Positions 18,672-27,338 of a DNA stretch of 64,000 nt are shown here, piece by piece. The notes under the pieces were generated by a model that saw only the letters and a list, made by a program, of their open reading frames with translations, did not search any database and was not told the origin of the DNA. Every line of letters starts with the position of its first letter. The stretch's first letter is position 1. This stretch comes from CAYOHG01 sp964465125 (GTDB taxonomy: Bacteria > Planctomycetota > Phycisphaerae > UBA1845 > Fen-1342): assembly GCA_964465125.1 (NCBI GenBank), contig CAYXIO010000004.1:62001-126000 (forward strand), read 5' to 3'. The position numbers and the translations under genes are program-made.

Positions 18672-19994
18672 ATGATGAACCGACTTCACCGCACGATCCG
18701 ATTCGCGTTCGGCTGGATCTCCGGCGCGCTGGCGCTTGGCCTGCTGCTGAATGTCGCCGGCTGTCCGGCGCCGGACGATGGCGGCGCCAATCCGCCCGGC
18801 TACTCGAACATCAGCGACAAGAGCAACGACGGCGCGCGGTACGTCGGCGCCAGCGCGTGCTCGGCGTGCCACGCCGACTACGCCGCGGTCCATCGCCAGC
18901 ACGGTCATGCGAACTCGCTCAGCGCCGGGGTCGGCCAGCCGCCGCTGCTTTCCGCCGCTGCGACCGACGCGCGTGTGCCCTCGCCGCCCGGTGGATTCGA
19001 GTGGACCGACATCGCCTACATCGTGGGCGGGTATCTGCGCCGCGCCATTTTCGTCGACCACGGAGGTTACTTGCTGACGACCGGCCTGACCGGCACGGCG
19101 ACGCAGTGGCTGCTCGACTTCGGGCCGAATGCGACGACCGCCGCGTTCGATGCCTATGAGCCGGCCGCCGACGCGCCGCTGCCATTCGACTACTCGTGCT
19201 TCCAGTGCCACACGACGGGAGCGCAGCGGCAGGATCCCGCGCGGCCCGAGTTTCAGGACGGACGCCCCGGCTTGGCCGGCACCTGGTCCGAGGATGGGGT
19301 TCAATGCGAAGCGTGCCACGGCCCGGGCTCGCAGCATTTCACGATCGCCGGCGGGCAGGTTCAGATCCGCCGCGATCGCATCTTCGTCGACCTGGATGGC
19401 TCTCAGACCTGCGTCGGTTGTCACGGGGGCGGGCTGGACGAATCGTCGCACACGATTCAGGCGCGCGGCGGTTACATTGAGCACTTCGAGCAGGCCGACG
19501 AGCTGGCCGCCAGCGGCTATCACGCGCGCTTCGCCTGCGGGGTCTGTCACGACCCGCACACCTCCACCGTGTACGACCGTGCGTCAGCGATTCGAAATCA
19601 GTGCCGGGCCTGCCACACCGACGTGACCGATGCCAAGCACGGCGGCAAGGTCTACGTTCGTGCCAGCGACGGCTACAGCGAGCCCGTCACCTGCGAAAGT
19701 TGTCACATGCCCTACGCCTCGCTCGGTGGGGGAACGGCAGCGCCGTCGGTCGTTGGGGAGACGGCACGCGTTGCGGACGTCCGCACGCACATCTTCCGCA
19801 TCAATGTCGCGCCGCTGGACTACACCGCGTTCTTCAGCGACGACGGCTCCCAGGTGCGGCTGGATGAGAACGGCGAGGCCGCGGTCACCGTCGACTTCAT
19901 CTGCTTACGCTGCCACAATGGGAACGGGCTCTTCGATCTGACGCTGCCGCGCGCGGCGGAGATCGCCGAGTTCATGCACCAGGAAACGCCGTAG
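18672..19994 (+). CDS. Octaheme c-type cytochrome lipoprotein (cytochrome c554-like)
   Basis: 440 residues from the ATG at 18672, chosen because GGAG lies seven bases upstream and it gives a normal-length lipoprotein signal (IRFAFGWISGALALGLLLNV, lipobox VAGC). The ATG at 18612, overlapping the previous stop, is the alternative. Eight CXXCH motifs: CSACH, CFQCH, CEACH, CVGCH, CGVCH, CRACH, CESCH and CLRCH. The CEACHGPGSQH and CVGCH context resembles the cytochrome c554/hydroxylamine-oxidoreductase-related multiheme group. No tyrosine cross-link residue of true HAO can be assigned by eye, so an enzymatic role is not claimed. Last gene of the right-hand cytochrome operon. Confidence 0.88.
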   Translation: MMNRLHRTIRFAFGWISGALALGLLLNVAGCPAPDDGGANPPGYSNISDKSNDGARYVGASACSACHADYAAVHRQHGHANSLSAGVGQPPLLSAAATDARVPSPPGGFEWTDIAYIVGGYLRRAIFVDHGGYLLTTGLTGTATQWLLDFGPNATTAAFDAYEPAADAPLPFDYSCFQCHTTGAQRQDPARPEFQDGRPGLAGTWSEDGVQCEACHGPGSQHFTIAGGQVQIRRDRIFVDLDGSQTCVGCHGGGLDESSHTIQARGGYIEHFEQADELAASGYHARFACGVCHDPHTSTVYDRASAIRNQCRACHTDVTDAKHGGKVYVRASDGYSEPVTCESCHMPYASLGGGTAAPSVVGETARVADVRTHIFRINVAPLDYTAFFSDDGSQVRLDENGEAAVTVDFICLRCHNGNGLFDLTLPRAAEIAEFMHQETP

Positions 19995-20417
19995 TCCTCG
20001 ATCGTCAGCTTGTTCGGCGGAGGGTTATTCTCAGACGAGCTCCGTGCGCGGTTGCGCGAAGCGGGCGATTATTAGACCGGCGATATCGTGACGTTCGTAA
20101 CCTCTTTGTTTTTCGTCATTTCTGTTGCCTTTCGACCGTGCTTGGGCTAACATTCATTTCTGGAGGATGCCTCCCGCTCTAAAGGCCCGACCCCACGGGC
20201 TTGGTGCGGAGAAGGCTGTTCTGATCGACGCTCGGATTGTTCGAAACGCACCCTGCGAAGGACCGCGGCGCGCCGGCTGAGTGCGACGCTTGTGTCGCAC
20301 TGCGGAGACAGTGTGTCCACGCGCTGCGTGGGTCCGGCTTCGAACGCCTGACGGGTCGGCTGCGGAACGGGAGGCGTCCCCAAGACAAGCGAGCAGACCA
20401 CAGGAGGGGGGACCAGC
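19995..20417. other. Intergenic region after the cytochrome operon
   Basis: 423 nt with no convincing gene. The stretch about 20080-20160 is clearly AT-richer than its surroundings. It contains a short hairpin (GGAGG-ATG-CCTCC near 20162-20174) and a second imperfect one (AAGGCCCG...CGGGCTT near 20180-20200). A plausible promoter lies at 20125-20153. The 250 nt from there to the next start codon would be a long untranslated leader for the PEP-CTERM gene. Confidence 0.4.
20125..20153 (+). promoter_or_regulatory. Candidate promoter of the PEP-CTERM gene
   Basis: TTGCCT at 20125-20130, a 17 nt spacer and TAACAT at 20148-20153 (4/6 matches each), set in the AT-rich part of the gap. Transcription would start near 20160 and give a leader of about 260 nt before the ATG at 20418. 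Weak on its own; the AT-rich context is the main support. Confidence 0.3.
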
Positions 20418-21113
20418 ATGACCTTCGGGGTAGTGGTGCGCGCCGCGAAAGCCGGCATCGGCGTCGCGGCACTGACGGTGCTCGCGGCAAACGCCGCGGC
20501 ACAGACGATCGAGGCCAGGTTCATCAACAACAGCCCGTCTCGGCCGGTGATGCTCTCCGAGGATGGCGGAGTGAGCTACGCCGAGCGCGGCGCCGGAAGG
20601 TTGAACTGGGAGCGGATCGGCGGCGACTACGGCGGAGTCGGGCCGAACTTCACCACGTTCTGCGCGGAACTGGCGGAGTATGTCGCGCCGAATCACATCT
20701 ACGTCTTTGACGTCGTTGCGCCGGCCGGCGTTCCGAACACCATCGTCGGCGGCATGGGCGCCGCGAAAGCAGCGCTGCTCGAGGAACTGTACGGCCGGTT
20801 CTACAACACGATCGACTTCACCGTCACCAACAACGCCACCGCGTTTCAGATTGCCGTGTGGGAAATCATCTACGACGACGGTCTGAGCCTGGCGGGCGAC
20901 GAGCTGCGGGTGCAGAACAACGGCCACTACTTCACCATCGCGCAGAACTGGCTCAGCGCTCTCAACGGAGCGGGTGCGACGATGGACCTGGACGGCTTCA
21001 CGGCTATCGGGGTTCAGGATCAGATCGTGATCCCGGAACCCGCCAGCGCAATGCTGATCGCCCTGGGCGGACTTGCTCTCGCCGTCCGCCGATCCTCTGA
21101 GCGGCGGACGTAA
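20418..21113 (+). CDS. PEP-CTERM surface protein with a possible Cys-Gln thioester domain
   Basis: 231 residues, ATG at 20418 preceded by AGGAGG. A signal peptide (GVAALTVLAANAAAQ) and a C-terminal PEP-CTERM sorting signal (IPEPASAMLIALGGLAL then VRRSSERRT) bracket a single domain, so the protein should be exported, processed by an exosortase and displayed on the cell surface or in the matrix. Inside are NFTTFCAELAEYV and TAFQIAVWEIIYDDG. A Cys in this position and a Gln before 'xAxWEIxYD' is the pattern of thioester-forming adhesin domains (TED, 'Cys-Gln thioester bond-forming surface protein'). The thioester is inferred. No exosortase gene lies in the window. Confidence 0.85.
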   Translation: MTFGVVVRAAKAGIGVAALTVLAANAAAQTIEARFINNSPSRPVMLSEDGGVSYAERGAGRLNWERIGGDYGGVGPNFTTFCAELAEYVAPNHIYVFDVVAPAGVPNTIVGGMGAAKAALLEELYGRFYNTIDFTVTNNATAFQIAVWEIIYDDGLSLAGDELRVQNNGHYFTIAQNWLSALNGAGATMDLDGFTAIGVQDQIVIPEPASAMLIALGGLALAVRRSSERRT

Positions 21114-21465
21114 GCGCGTTTCGCCGCCGGGAGGATTCGAGCGATCAAACGGGCGTGCCGCTGCGACCTCGTGGCGGCGCGCCCGTCGGCGATTGGGGGC
21201 CACGGCTGGGCCGGCCCGCGCGGCGTCACGGACCGCACGATTCACGTCTCGATTCGCCGCTTTCGGCCCGCTGCGAGGGAGCCCGCGGGCCGCGGGCGGC
21301 GTGGGTGTGCGTTGGCTGCCTCGCGAATCCGGTTGTTTCCACTCTTCGCCTCCGGCATAATCTTTTCGCCTCGCGGCGCCTCCTCCGCTGCCGGGCGCGG
21401 GCCGGTGCGCTTGGGTTGCCCGTCTGCCCGCTCGATGCCGGGGAAGATGTGGGGCGTCGCCGCTC
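21114..21465. other. Intergenic region between the PEP-CTERM gene and hpd
   Basis: 352 nt without a supported gene. It holds a perfect GC-only palindrome at 21281-21297 (8 bp arms around one base, GCCCGCGG/CCGCGGGC) that could be a terminator without a U-run, a six-pair hairpin just after the PEP-CTERM stop (CGGCGG...CCGCCG), and the hpd promoter candidate at 21333-21361. Confidence 0.45.
21333..21361 (+). promoter_or_regulatory. Candidate promoter of hpd
   Basis: TTGTTT at 21333-21338, a 17 nt spacer, then CATAAT at 21356-21361 (3/6 and 5/6). It is the only AT-rich patch in the gap and lies about 100 nt before the hpd start codon. Confidence 0.45.
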
Positions 21466-22560
21466 ATGGCCGCCGACTTTCTGCCGATCAAGGGCTGGGA
21501 TCACGTCGAGTTCTACGTGGGCAACGCCAAGCAGGCGGCGCACTTCTACGACAAAGTCTTCGGATTCAAGCCGGTCGCGAAGATGGGCCTGGAGACGGGC
21601 ACACGCGATCGCGCCAGCTACGTCATGCAGCAGGGCAACATCCGCTTCGTGCTCACCAGCGCCCTGACCCCCGACCACGAGGTCGCCCGGCACTGTGCGC
21701 TGCACGGCGACGGCGTGAAGTGCATCGCGCTGGAGGTCGGCGACGTGGAAGCGGCGCTGCGCGAGGCCAAGGCCCGCGGCGCGACCCTCGCCCAGCCGGC
21801 CCAGGCGTTCGAGGATGCCGGCGGGACGCTCAAGACCGGCATTCTCCGCTACGCCGGCGACACGGTCTTCAAGCTGGTTGAGCGCACGCACTACCGCGGC
21901 GCGTTCGCGCCGGGCTACCAGCCGATCAGCGCCCGCGGGGCGGATCGCAACGTGGGCCTGGCCTCGGTCGATCACATCGTGACGAACGTCTTCCTGGGCG
22001 AGATGAATTACTGGGCGAACTGGTATGCCGAGGTGCTGGGCTTCTCGCAGCTCAAGCACTTCACCGACAAGGACATCAGCACCGAGTACAGCGCCCTGAT
22101 GAGCAAGGTGATGGAGAACGGCACCGGCAAGTGCAAGTTCCCGATCAACGAGCCGGCCGAGGGCAGGAAGCGCAGCCAGATCGACGAGTTTCTCGAGTTT
22201 TACTGCGGCCAGGGCGTGCAGCACGTCGCGATGACCACGCGCGACATCTGCAAGACGGTTCGCGAGCTGCGGCAGCGCGACATCGATTTCCTGCGCGTTC
22301 CCGACGCGTACTACGAGGACCTCAAGGACCGCATCGGCAAGATCGACGAGGACTACGCCGAGCTCAAGGAGCTGGGCATCCTGGTCGACCGCGATGAGGA
22401 CGGTTATCTGCTGCAAATCTTCAGCGCGCCGATGCAGGACCGGCCGACGCTGTTCTACGAAGTGATCGAGCGGCACGGCTGCCGCGGCTTCGGGCAAGGC
22501 AACTTCAAGGCCCTGTTCGTCAGCCTGGAGCGCGAGCAGGCCAAGCGCGGGAATCTGTAG
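21466..22560 (+). CDS. hpd: 4-hydroxyphenylpyruvate dioxygenase
   Basis: 364 residues, the normal size for HPPD. The enzyme is a non-heme Fe(II) dioxygenase converting 4-hydroxyphenylpyruvate to homogentisate in tyrosine breakdown. Two vicinal-oxygen-chelate domains are visible (WDHVEFYVGNAKQAAHFYDK and VDHIVTNVFLGEMNYWANWY). The three iron ligands can be placed: His in SVDHIV, His in GVQHVAMTTRDI and Glu in PTLFYEVIERHG. The C-terminal segment YLLQIFSAPMQDRPTLFYE is diagnostic. No homogentisate dioxygenase gene is adjacent; the next gene is unrelated. Alternatives such as 4-hydroxymandelate synthase use the same fold, but overall match favours HPPD. Confidence 0.93.
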   Translation: MAADFLPIKGWDHVEFYVGNAKQAAHFYDKVFGFKPVAKMGLETGTRDRASYVMQQGNIRFVLTSALTPDHEVARHCALHGDGVKCIALEVGDVEAALREAKARGATLAQPAQAFEDAGGTLKTGILRYAGDTVFKLVERTHYRGAFAPGYQPISARGADRNVGLASVDHIVTNVFLGEMNYWANWYAEVLGFSQLKHFTDKDISTEYSALMSKVMENGTGKCKFPINEPAEGRKRSQIDEFLEFYCGQGVQHVAMTTRDICKTVRELRQRDIDFLRVPDAYYEDLKDRIGKIDEDYAELKELGILVDRDEDGYLLQIFSAPMQDRPTLFYEVIERHGCRGFGQGNFKALFVSLEREQAKRGNL

Positions 22561-22591
22561 CTCCGCGCGCGGGCCGGTCGAAACGGGAACG

Positions 22592-24460
22592 ATGATGGGG
22601 ACCGTGAACTCCGACGCGCGCGATGCACCCGACCCGACGGACTCTCATCGTGACGCGGTCGGACGCGACTTGCCCCCCGACGGAACGGGCCGTCGCCGCG
22701 CCGACCTGCGGCTTGCCGCCGGCCTGCTGCTGCTGACGCTGCTCGCCTACGCGCCGGTCGTGCGCAACGGGTTCATCTGGGACGACGATCAATACCTGAC
22801 CCGCAACGTGCTCGTGCAGCGAACGGAGACGCTGCCCGACGTCTGGCGTCTGCGCTGGGATTCCGAGGCCGGCCGCTTCGTCATTCGCACGCCGCAGTAC
22901 TACCCGCTGGTGTTCACCAGTTTCTGGCTCGAACACAAGCTCTGGGGGCTGAATCCGCTGCCGTACCACGTCGTCAATGTGGTGCTTCACGCGCTCTCGG
23001 CGATTCTGCTTGGGCTCGTGTTGAGGCGGATGTGCGTGCCGGCCGCGTGGGTGATCGCCGCCGCCTTCGCGCTGCATCCGGTGCAGGTCGAGACGGTGGC
23101 GTGGATCACCGAGCGCAAGAACACGCTTTCGGGGGTGTTCTTCTTCGCGGCGTTCTACGCGTATCTGAGGTTCGACGCGTCGCGCGGCGCGCGGTGGTAT
23201 CTTCTGGCGATCGCGGCGTTCGTGCTGGCGCTGCTGAGTAAGACCGTGACGGCGATGCTGCCCGTCGTGCTGACGATCACCCTGCTTGTGCGGCATCGCC
23301 GGGTGCGGCTTGGCGACCTGCTGCCGACTTTGCCGCTCTGGGCTCTCGGGCTGGCCGGCGGGCTGCTGACCGCGAGCATCGAGCGCGGAGTGGTCGGGGC
23401 GCGCGGCGATGCCTGGGGGCTGGCGTTCTGGGAGCGGGCCGCGCTGGTGGCGCCGCGCGCCTACCTGTCCTATTTTCAGAGCGTCCTCTGGCCGCAACCT
23501 CTGATATTCGTTTATCCGCGCTGGGAGCCGAGCGCCGCCGATCCCCTGGCCTACGTGCCGCTTGCGCTGGTGGTGGTGTTGCTGGCTCTGGCGGTGCTGC
23601 TGTGGCGAAGGCACGGGCCGGCGGTCCTCGCGCTGCTGGTCTCCGCGGGCGCCTTGACCTTTCCGGCGCTGGGCTTCTTCAATGTCTATCCGCACCGCTT
23701 CTCGTGGGTCGCGGATCACTTTCAGTATCTCGGCAGCGCAGCGTTTCTGGCCGTGGTCGTGCTGCTTGTGCGGGCGCTGCTGCGAACCTGCGGCGCGAAC
23801 GCCGGCCGGGTGGGCTTGGCGGTCGCGGCGCTCTGGCTTGCCGCGCTGGGTGTTCGCACGTTCGTTCGCACCGGGGCGTATCTCGATGCCCGCACGCTTT
23901 GGGAAGACACGCTGCGGCAGAACCCCGGCGCGTGGGTGGCGCACCTCAATCTCGGGAACGCTGCCGCCGCCGCGAAGGACCTGCCCGGCGCCCAGCGGCA
24001 CTTTGAGCTGGCCGCGCAGAGCCCGGCGGCCGTGGTGGATGGGTACGGTGCGTGGGCCAACGCCATGATGGGGGCCAAACAGCCGGCCCGCGCGCTCGAA
24101 CTGAGCCGGCTGGCGCTCGAACGCGCACCGGACAGCGCAAAGCTGCACGCCAACCATGCCATCATGCTGCTGGCCAACCGCGATTTTGCAGGCGCGGCGG
24201 CGGCGGCCGAGCGCGCCGTCGAACTGGACCCCGGACTCCACCGCGCCTGGTACACGCTCGGCGTCGTGTGCGTGTCTCAAAAGCGAAACGAGGACGCCGC
24301 AACCGCCTTGCGGAGGGCCATCGATCTCGGCCTGGACTCGGCGGACGCGTGGAGGCGATACGCGGCGGTCCTGGCCGGGCTGGGGCGATCGGACGAAGCG
24401 GAAACGGCCCGCCGGCGCGCCGAGCTGCTCAAGCTCCCTGAAGCAGCGCCGAGAGAATAG
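22592..24460 (+). CDS. Polytopic glycosyltransferase-like protein with C-terminal TPRs (TMTC-like)
   Basis: 622 residues; ATG at 22592 (or 22595) with GGGA upstream. About ten hydrophobic helices occupy residues 35-430. After the first comes NGFIWDDDQYLTRN, the acidic motif in the first outer loop of GT-C enzymes of the PMT/TMTC type. Further conserved-looking parts are LHPVQVETVAWITERKNTLS and FSWVADHFQYLGS. The C-terminal third is TPR repeats (AHLNLGNAAAAAKDLPGAQR and later units). Eukaryotic TMTC proteins are O-mannosyltransferases with the same order of modules. I infer a membrane protein glycosyltransferase; donor and acceptor are unknown. Confidence 0.82.
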   Translation: MMGTVNSDARDAPDPTDSHRDAVGRDLPPDGTGRRRADLRLAAGLLLLTLLAYAPVVRNGFIWDDDQYLTRNVLVQRTETLPDVWRLRWDSEAGRFVIRTPQYYPLVFTSFWLEHKLWGLNPLPYHVVNVVLHALSAILLGLVLRRMCVPAAWVIAAAFALHPVQVETVAWITERKNTLSGVFFFAAFYAYLRFDASRGARWYLLAIAAFVLALLSKTVTAMLPVVLTITLLVRHRRVRLGDLLPTLPLWALGLAGGLLTASIERGVVGARGDAWGLAFWERAALVAPRAYLSYFQSVLWPQPLIFVYPRWEPSAADPLAYVPLALVVVLLALAVLLWRRHGPAVLALLVSAGALTFPALGFFNVYPHRFSWVADHFQYLGSAAFLAVVVLLVRALLRTCGANAGRVGLAVAALWLAALGVRTFVRTGAYLDARTLWEDTLRQNPGAWVAHLNLGNAAAAAKDLPGAQRHFELAAQSPAAVVDGYGAWANAMMGAKQPARALELSRLALERAPDSAKLHANHAIMLLANRDFAGAAAAAERAVELDPGLHRAWYTLGVVCVSQKRNEDAATALRRAIDLGLDSADAWRRYAAVLAGLGRSDEAETARRRAELLKLPEAAPRE

Positions 24461-24480
24461 CGGGACGCATCGGATTTTCT

Positions 24481-24519
24481 TTGTGGCGGACCAGACCAAG
24501 CGTTAGCATTTCCGCTTGG
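24481..24519 (+). promoter_or_regulatory. Candidate promoter overlapping a 7-bp stem-loop
   Basis: In the 117 nt before the hybrid kinase, TTGTGG (24481-24486) and TAGCAT (24504-24509) are 17 nt apart. A perfect inverted repeat CCAAGCG/CGCTTGG (24496-24502 and 24513-24519, loop of ten) overlaps the -10 element. It might be an operator, or a terminator of the upstream gene. Both readings are inference. Confidence 0.3.
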
Positions 24520-24577
24520 GCGAATCGCCTGCGCGAAGCGTGATGGGCGAATTCGCGATTCCCGGCTGGTTGATCCT

Positions 24578-27307
24578 GTGGACGCTTCGGAGCGATACTG
24601 CCGCCCGGCGACCGCGAGACGCGCATGCTGCGCGCTGATCGGGGTTCTTTTCGCGGCTCAGGCATCGGTCCTGGCGCAGCAGCCGCGACAACGCCACGTC
24701 TTGCTCCTGCACTCGTTCGCCAGCGACAACGTGTACGCCGAGGGGCAGCGCGAGGCGATCCAGAGCGGCATCTTGGAGCGGCTTTCTCCGGACCTCGCGG
24801 CGCAGTTCCACAACGAATACCTGGACAGCGAGCACCTGGAAGGGTCAGCTCTAAGGACGCAATTCGCCAACTACCTCTCCGCGAAATACGGTGGAAGCCC
24901 GCCCGACCTGATCGTTACGACGGACACCGCCGCGGTCGAGTTCATCTGCTCGGAAGGCTGCACACTCTTCCCCAACGCTCCGGTGGTGTTCAGCGCGGCG
25001 ATGTCGCTGCCCTGCGAGCCGGCGGCGTTCGGGCGGCCCATTACCGGCGTCTTCGAGGTGCTCGACTTCGATCGCACGGTGGAGCTGATCCGGCGGCTGC
25101 ATCCGGACGTGCGCTGCATCGCCGCGATCGTCGGCCCGTACATCTCGTCCGCGTTTCTGGCGGACCAGCTCGAGTCGAGCGTGACGCGCGCCGCCGGACC
25201 GCTCCGCTTCGAGCGGATTCGCGGGACTTCCTTGGCGCAGCTCCGCGCGGAGACCCTCGCCCTGGGTCCGCACGCCGCGGCGGTGCTCTGCGGTCATCCG
25301 CTCTTCAATGACGAGCCGCCCGACGCGCGCCGCCTGGCCTATCAATCGATTTCCATGCCGGTTTACGCGATGTACAGCGTACACACCGGATTCGGCGCCG
25401 TGGGCGGCTGCGTGGCCAGCGCCGCCGAAATCGGGAATTCGGTCGCGGCGATCGCCGGCCGCGTGCTCGGGGGTGAAGACGCCGCCGACATTCCGATGGT
25501 CCACGCGCCGCCGAAGCACGTCTTCGACGAGCGCGCCCTGCACCGGTTCGGCATCGCCCTGTCCGCCCTCCCGGACGCGAGCGAAATCCGCTACCGCGAG
25601 CCGACGCTCTGGTCGCGCTACCGCTGGCATCTCATCGTTGCCGTTCTGGCCCTGGCGGTCATGCAGTCGGTCGTGATTTTCGAGCTGATCCGGCAACGCC
25701 GGGTGAAGAGCCGAATCGCGCGCAACCTGATTTCGAGCGAGGAGCGCTACCGCCGGTTGCTGGACACTTGTCCTGACGGCATCGTCGTGATTGACGGCGA
25801 ATCCGTGGTCTTCGCCAATCGCAGCGCGGCCCAGCTCGCCGGGCTGGGCGATGCAGATGGCTTGATCGGGCGCAACGTGATGGAGTTCGTGGTCGAATCC
25901 GACCGCGCGCTGGTCGCCGCGCGCTTGTCGCAGGCGAAGTCAGCCGACTCGCCCGCGCCGGTGACGCACTTCCGCGCCCGGCGGGTGGATGGCAGCAAGC
26001 TGACGCTCTGGGCGCGCGGTGTTGCGTGCGATCACGCGGGCCGGCCGGCGCTTCAGGTCGTGCTGCGCGACGACAGCCTGGAACAGCGCCTGCAAGCCGA
26101 GCTCGCGCAGGTCCAGAAGATGGAAGCGGTCGGCACGCTGGCCGGGGGCGTCGCGCACGACTTCAACAACCTGCTGACGGCGGTGCTGGGCTACGCGTCG
26201 CTGGCCTTGAACGAAGCGTCGCTGTCCCCCGCCGCGCGCAGGAGCCTGACGCAAATCCGCGGCGCCGCGGAGCGCGGCGCCCGGCTGACGCGGCAGCTCG
26301 TGACGGTGGCGCGCGGGCAGGCCGTCGAGGCGCGCGTGCTGAATCTCAACGTCGTCATTCGCGACCTGCGCGAGATGATTCAGCGCGTGCTGCACGACGC
26401 CATCCCGCTGCGGCTCGAGTTGCACGACGCGTTGTGGCACACGTGCTGCGATTCCGGCCAGATCGAGCAGGTGCTCATCAACCTGGCGGCCAATGCGCGC
26501 GACGCGATGCCGCACGGCGGCGAGCTCACCATCAGCACCGAGAACGCTCGGCTGCCGGGATCTCGGGCGACGTCGGACCGGGGGACGCGCGCCGAATCCG
26601 CTTCCGACGACGAGCTGGTTGTCGTTCACGTGCGCGACACGGGCGCGGGCATTCCCGCCGAGATTCAGGCGCGGGTGTTCGAGCCGTTCTTCACCACCAA
26701 GCCGTTCGGACAGGGCTCGGGCCTGGGATTGGCCAGCGTGCACGCGATCATGTCGCGGCACGGCGGTCGGGTCGCGTTCGACTCTCCGCCGGGCGGCGGG
26801 ACGACGTTTCATCTGTACTTTCCGCGCACCCGAGAGGCGGCGCGCAGCCAGGTCACCAGCGCCGGTGCGTCCTCGCCGCCGACCGGAACGGAGACGATCC
26901 TCCTGGTGGAGGACCGGGCGGAAATTCTTGAAGTGGCCCAGTGCATGTTGCGGTCGTTGGGGTACTCGATGCTGACCGCGCACGATGGTCCGGCGGCGCT
27001 TCAGCGCGCCGCGGAGCACGCCGGCACGATCGATCTGCTGTTCACCGACGTCATCATGCCGCAGATGAGCGGGCCGCAGCTCGCCCAGCGGCTGCTGCGG
27101 CAATTCCCGCATCTGTGCGTGCTGTACGCGACCGGATATGCCGCCGGCGCGCTCCCGGAGCTGCAGGTCGATACCGAGTACGCCTTATTGAGCAAGCCCT
27201 ACTCAACCATCACGCTGGCGGAGAAGATCCGAGAGGTGCTCGCGGCGCGTGACCGGCGCGTGCCTGTCGCGAACGACGCGATCCACTCCAGCGCTGCCCG
27301 CGCCTGA
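24578..27307 (+). CDS. Hybrid sensor histidine kinase with ABC-substrate-binding-like sensor, PAS and receiver domains
   Basis: 909 residues from a GTG at 24578; the start is not certain because no good ribosome-binding site precedes it. After a signal-like segment (CCALIGVLFAAQASVLAQ) is a periplasmic domain of about 300 residues of the ABC_sub_bind type (HVLLLHSFASDNVYAEGQRE, LIVTTDTAAVEF). A TM helix (HLIVAVLALAVMQSVVIFEL, about 351-370), a PAS domain, HisKA with the phospho-acceptor in GGVAHDFNNLLTAVLGYA (about residue 528), an HATPase domain (NLAANARDAMP, DTGAGIP, GLGLASVHAI) and a C-terminal receiver (LLVEDRAEI, phospho-Asp in LLFTDVIMPQMSG, SKPYS lysine) follow. Signal unknown. Confidence 0.92.
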   Translation: MDASERYCRPATARRACCALIGVLFAAQASVLAQQPRQRHVLLLHSFASDNVYAEGQREAIQSGILERLSPDLAAQFHNEYLDSEHLEGSALRTQFANYLSAKYGGSPPDLIVTTDTAAVEFICSEGCTLFPNAPVVFSAAMSLPCEPAAFGRPITGVFEVLDFDRTVELIRRLHPDVRCIAAIVGPYISSAFLADQLESSVTRAAGPLRFERIRGTSLAQLRAETLALGPHAAAVLCGHPLFNDEPPDARRLAYQSISMPVYAMYSVHTGFGAVGGCVASAAEIGNSVAAIAGRVLGGEDAADIPMVHAPPKHVFDERALHRFGIALSALPDASEIRYREPTLWSRYRWHLIVAVLALAVMQSVVIFELIRQRRVKSRIARNLISSEERYRRLLDTCPDGIVVIDGESVVFANRSAAQLAGLGDADGLIGRNVMEFVVESDRALVAARLSQAKSADSPAPVTHFRARRVDGSKLTLWARGVACDHAGRPALQVVLRDDSLEQRLQAELAQVQKMEAVGTLAGGVAHDFNNLLTAVLGYASLALNEASLSPAARRSLTQIRGAAERGARLTRQLVTVARGQAVEARVLNLNVVIRDLREMIQRVLHDAIPLRLELHDALWHTCCDSGQIEQVLINLAANARDAMPHGGELTISTENARLPGSRATSDRGTRAESASDDELVVVHVRDTGAGIPAEIQARVFEPFFTTKPFGQGSGLGLASVHAIMSRHGGRVAFDSPPGGGTTFHLYFPRTREAARSQVTSAGASSPPTGTETILLVEDRAEILEVAQCMLRSLGYSMLTAHDGPAALQRAAEHAGTIDLLFTDVIMPQMSGPQLAQRLLRQFPHLCVLYATGYAAGALPELQVDTEYALLSKPYSTITLAEKIREVLAARDRRVPVANDAIHSSAARA

Positions 27308-27338
27308 GCTCGGGCCGATCGAAGTATGGGAAGCCGCG

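Noticed and set aside
18672..19994. Hydroxylamine oxidoreductase for the octaheme protein
   Set aside because: The number of hemes and the CEACHGPG context fit, but the catalytic heme environment cannot be verified, so only a general cytochrome label is given.
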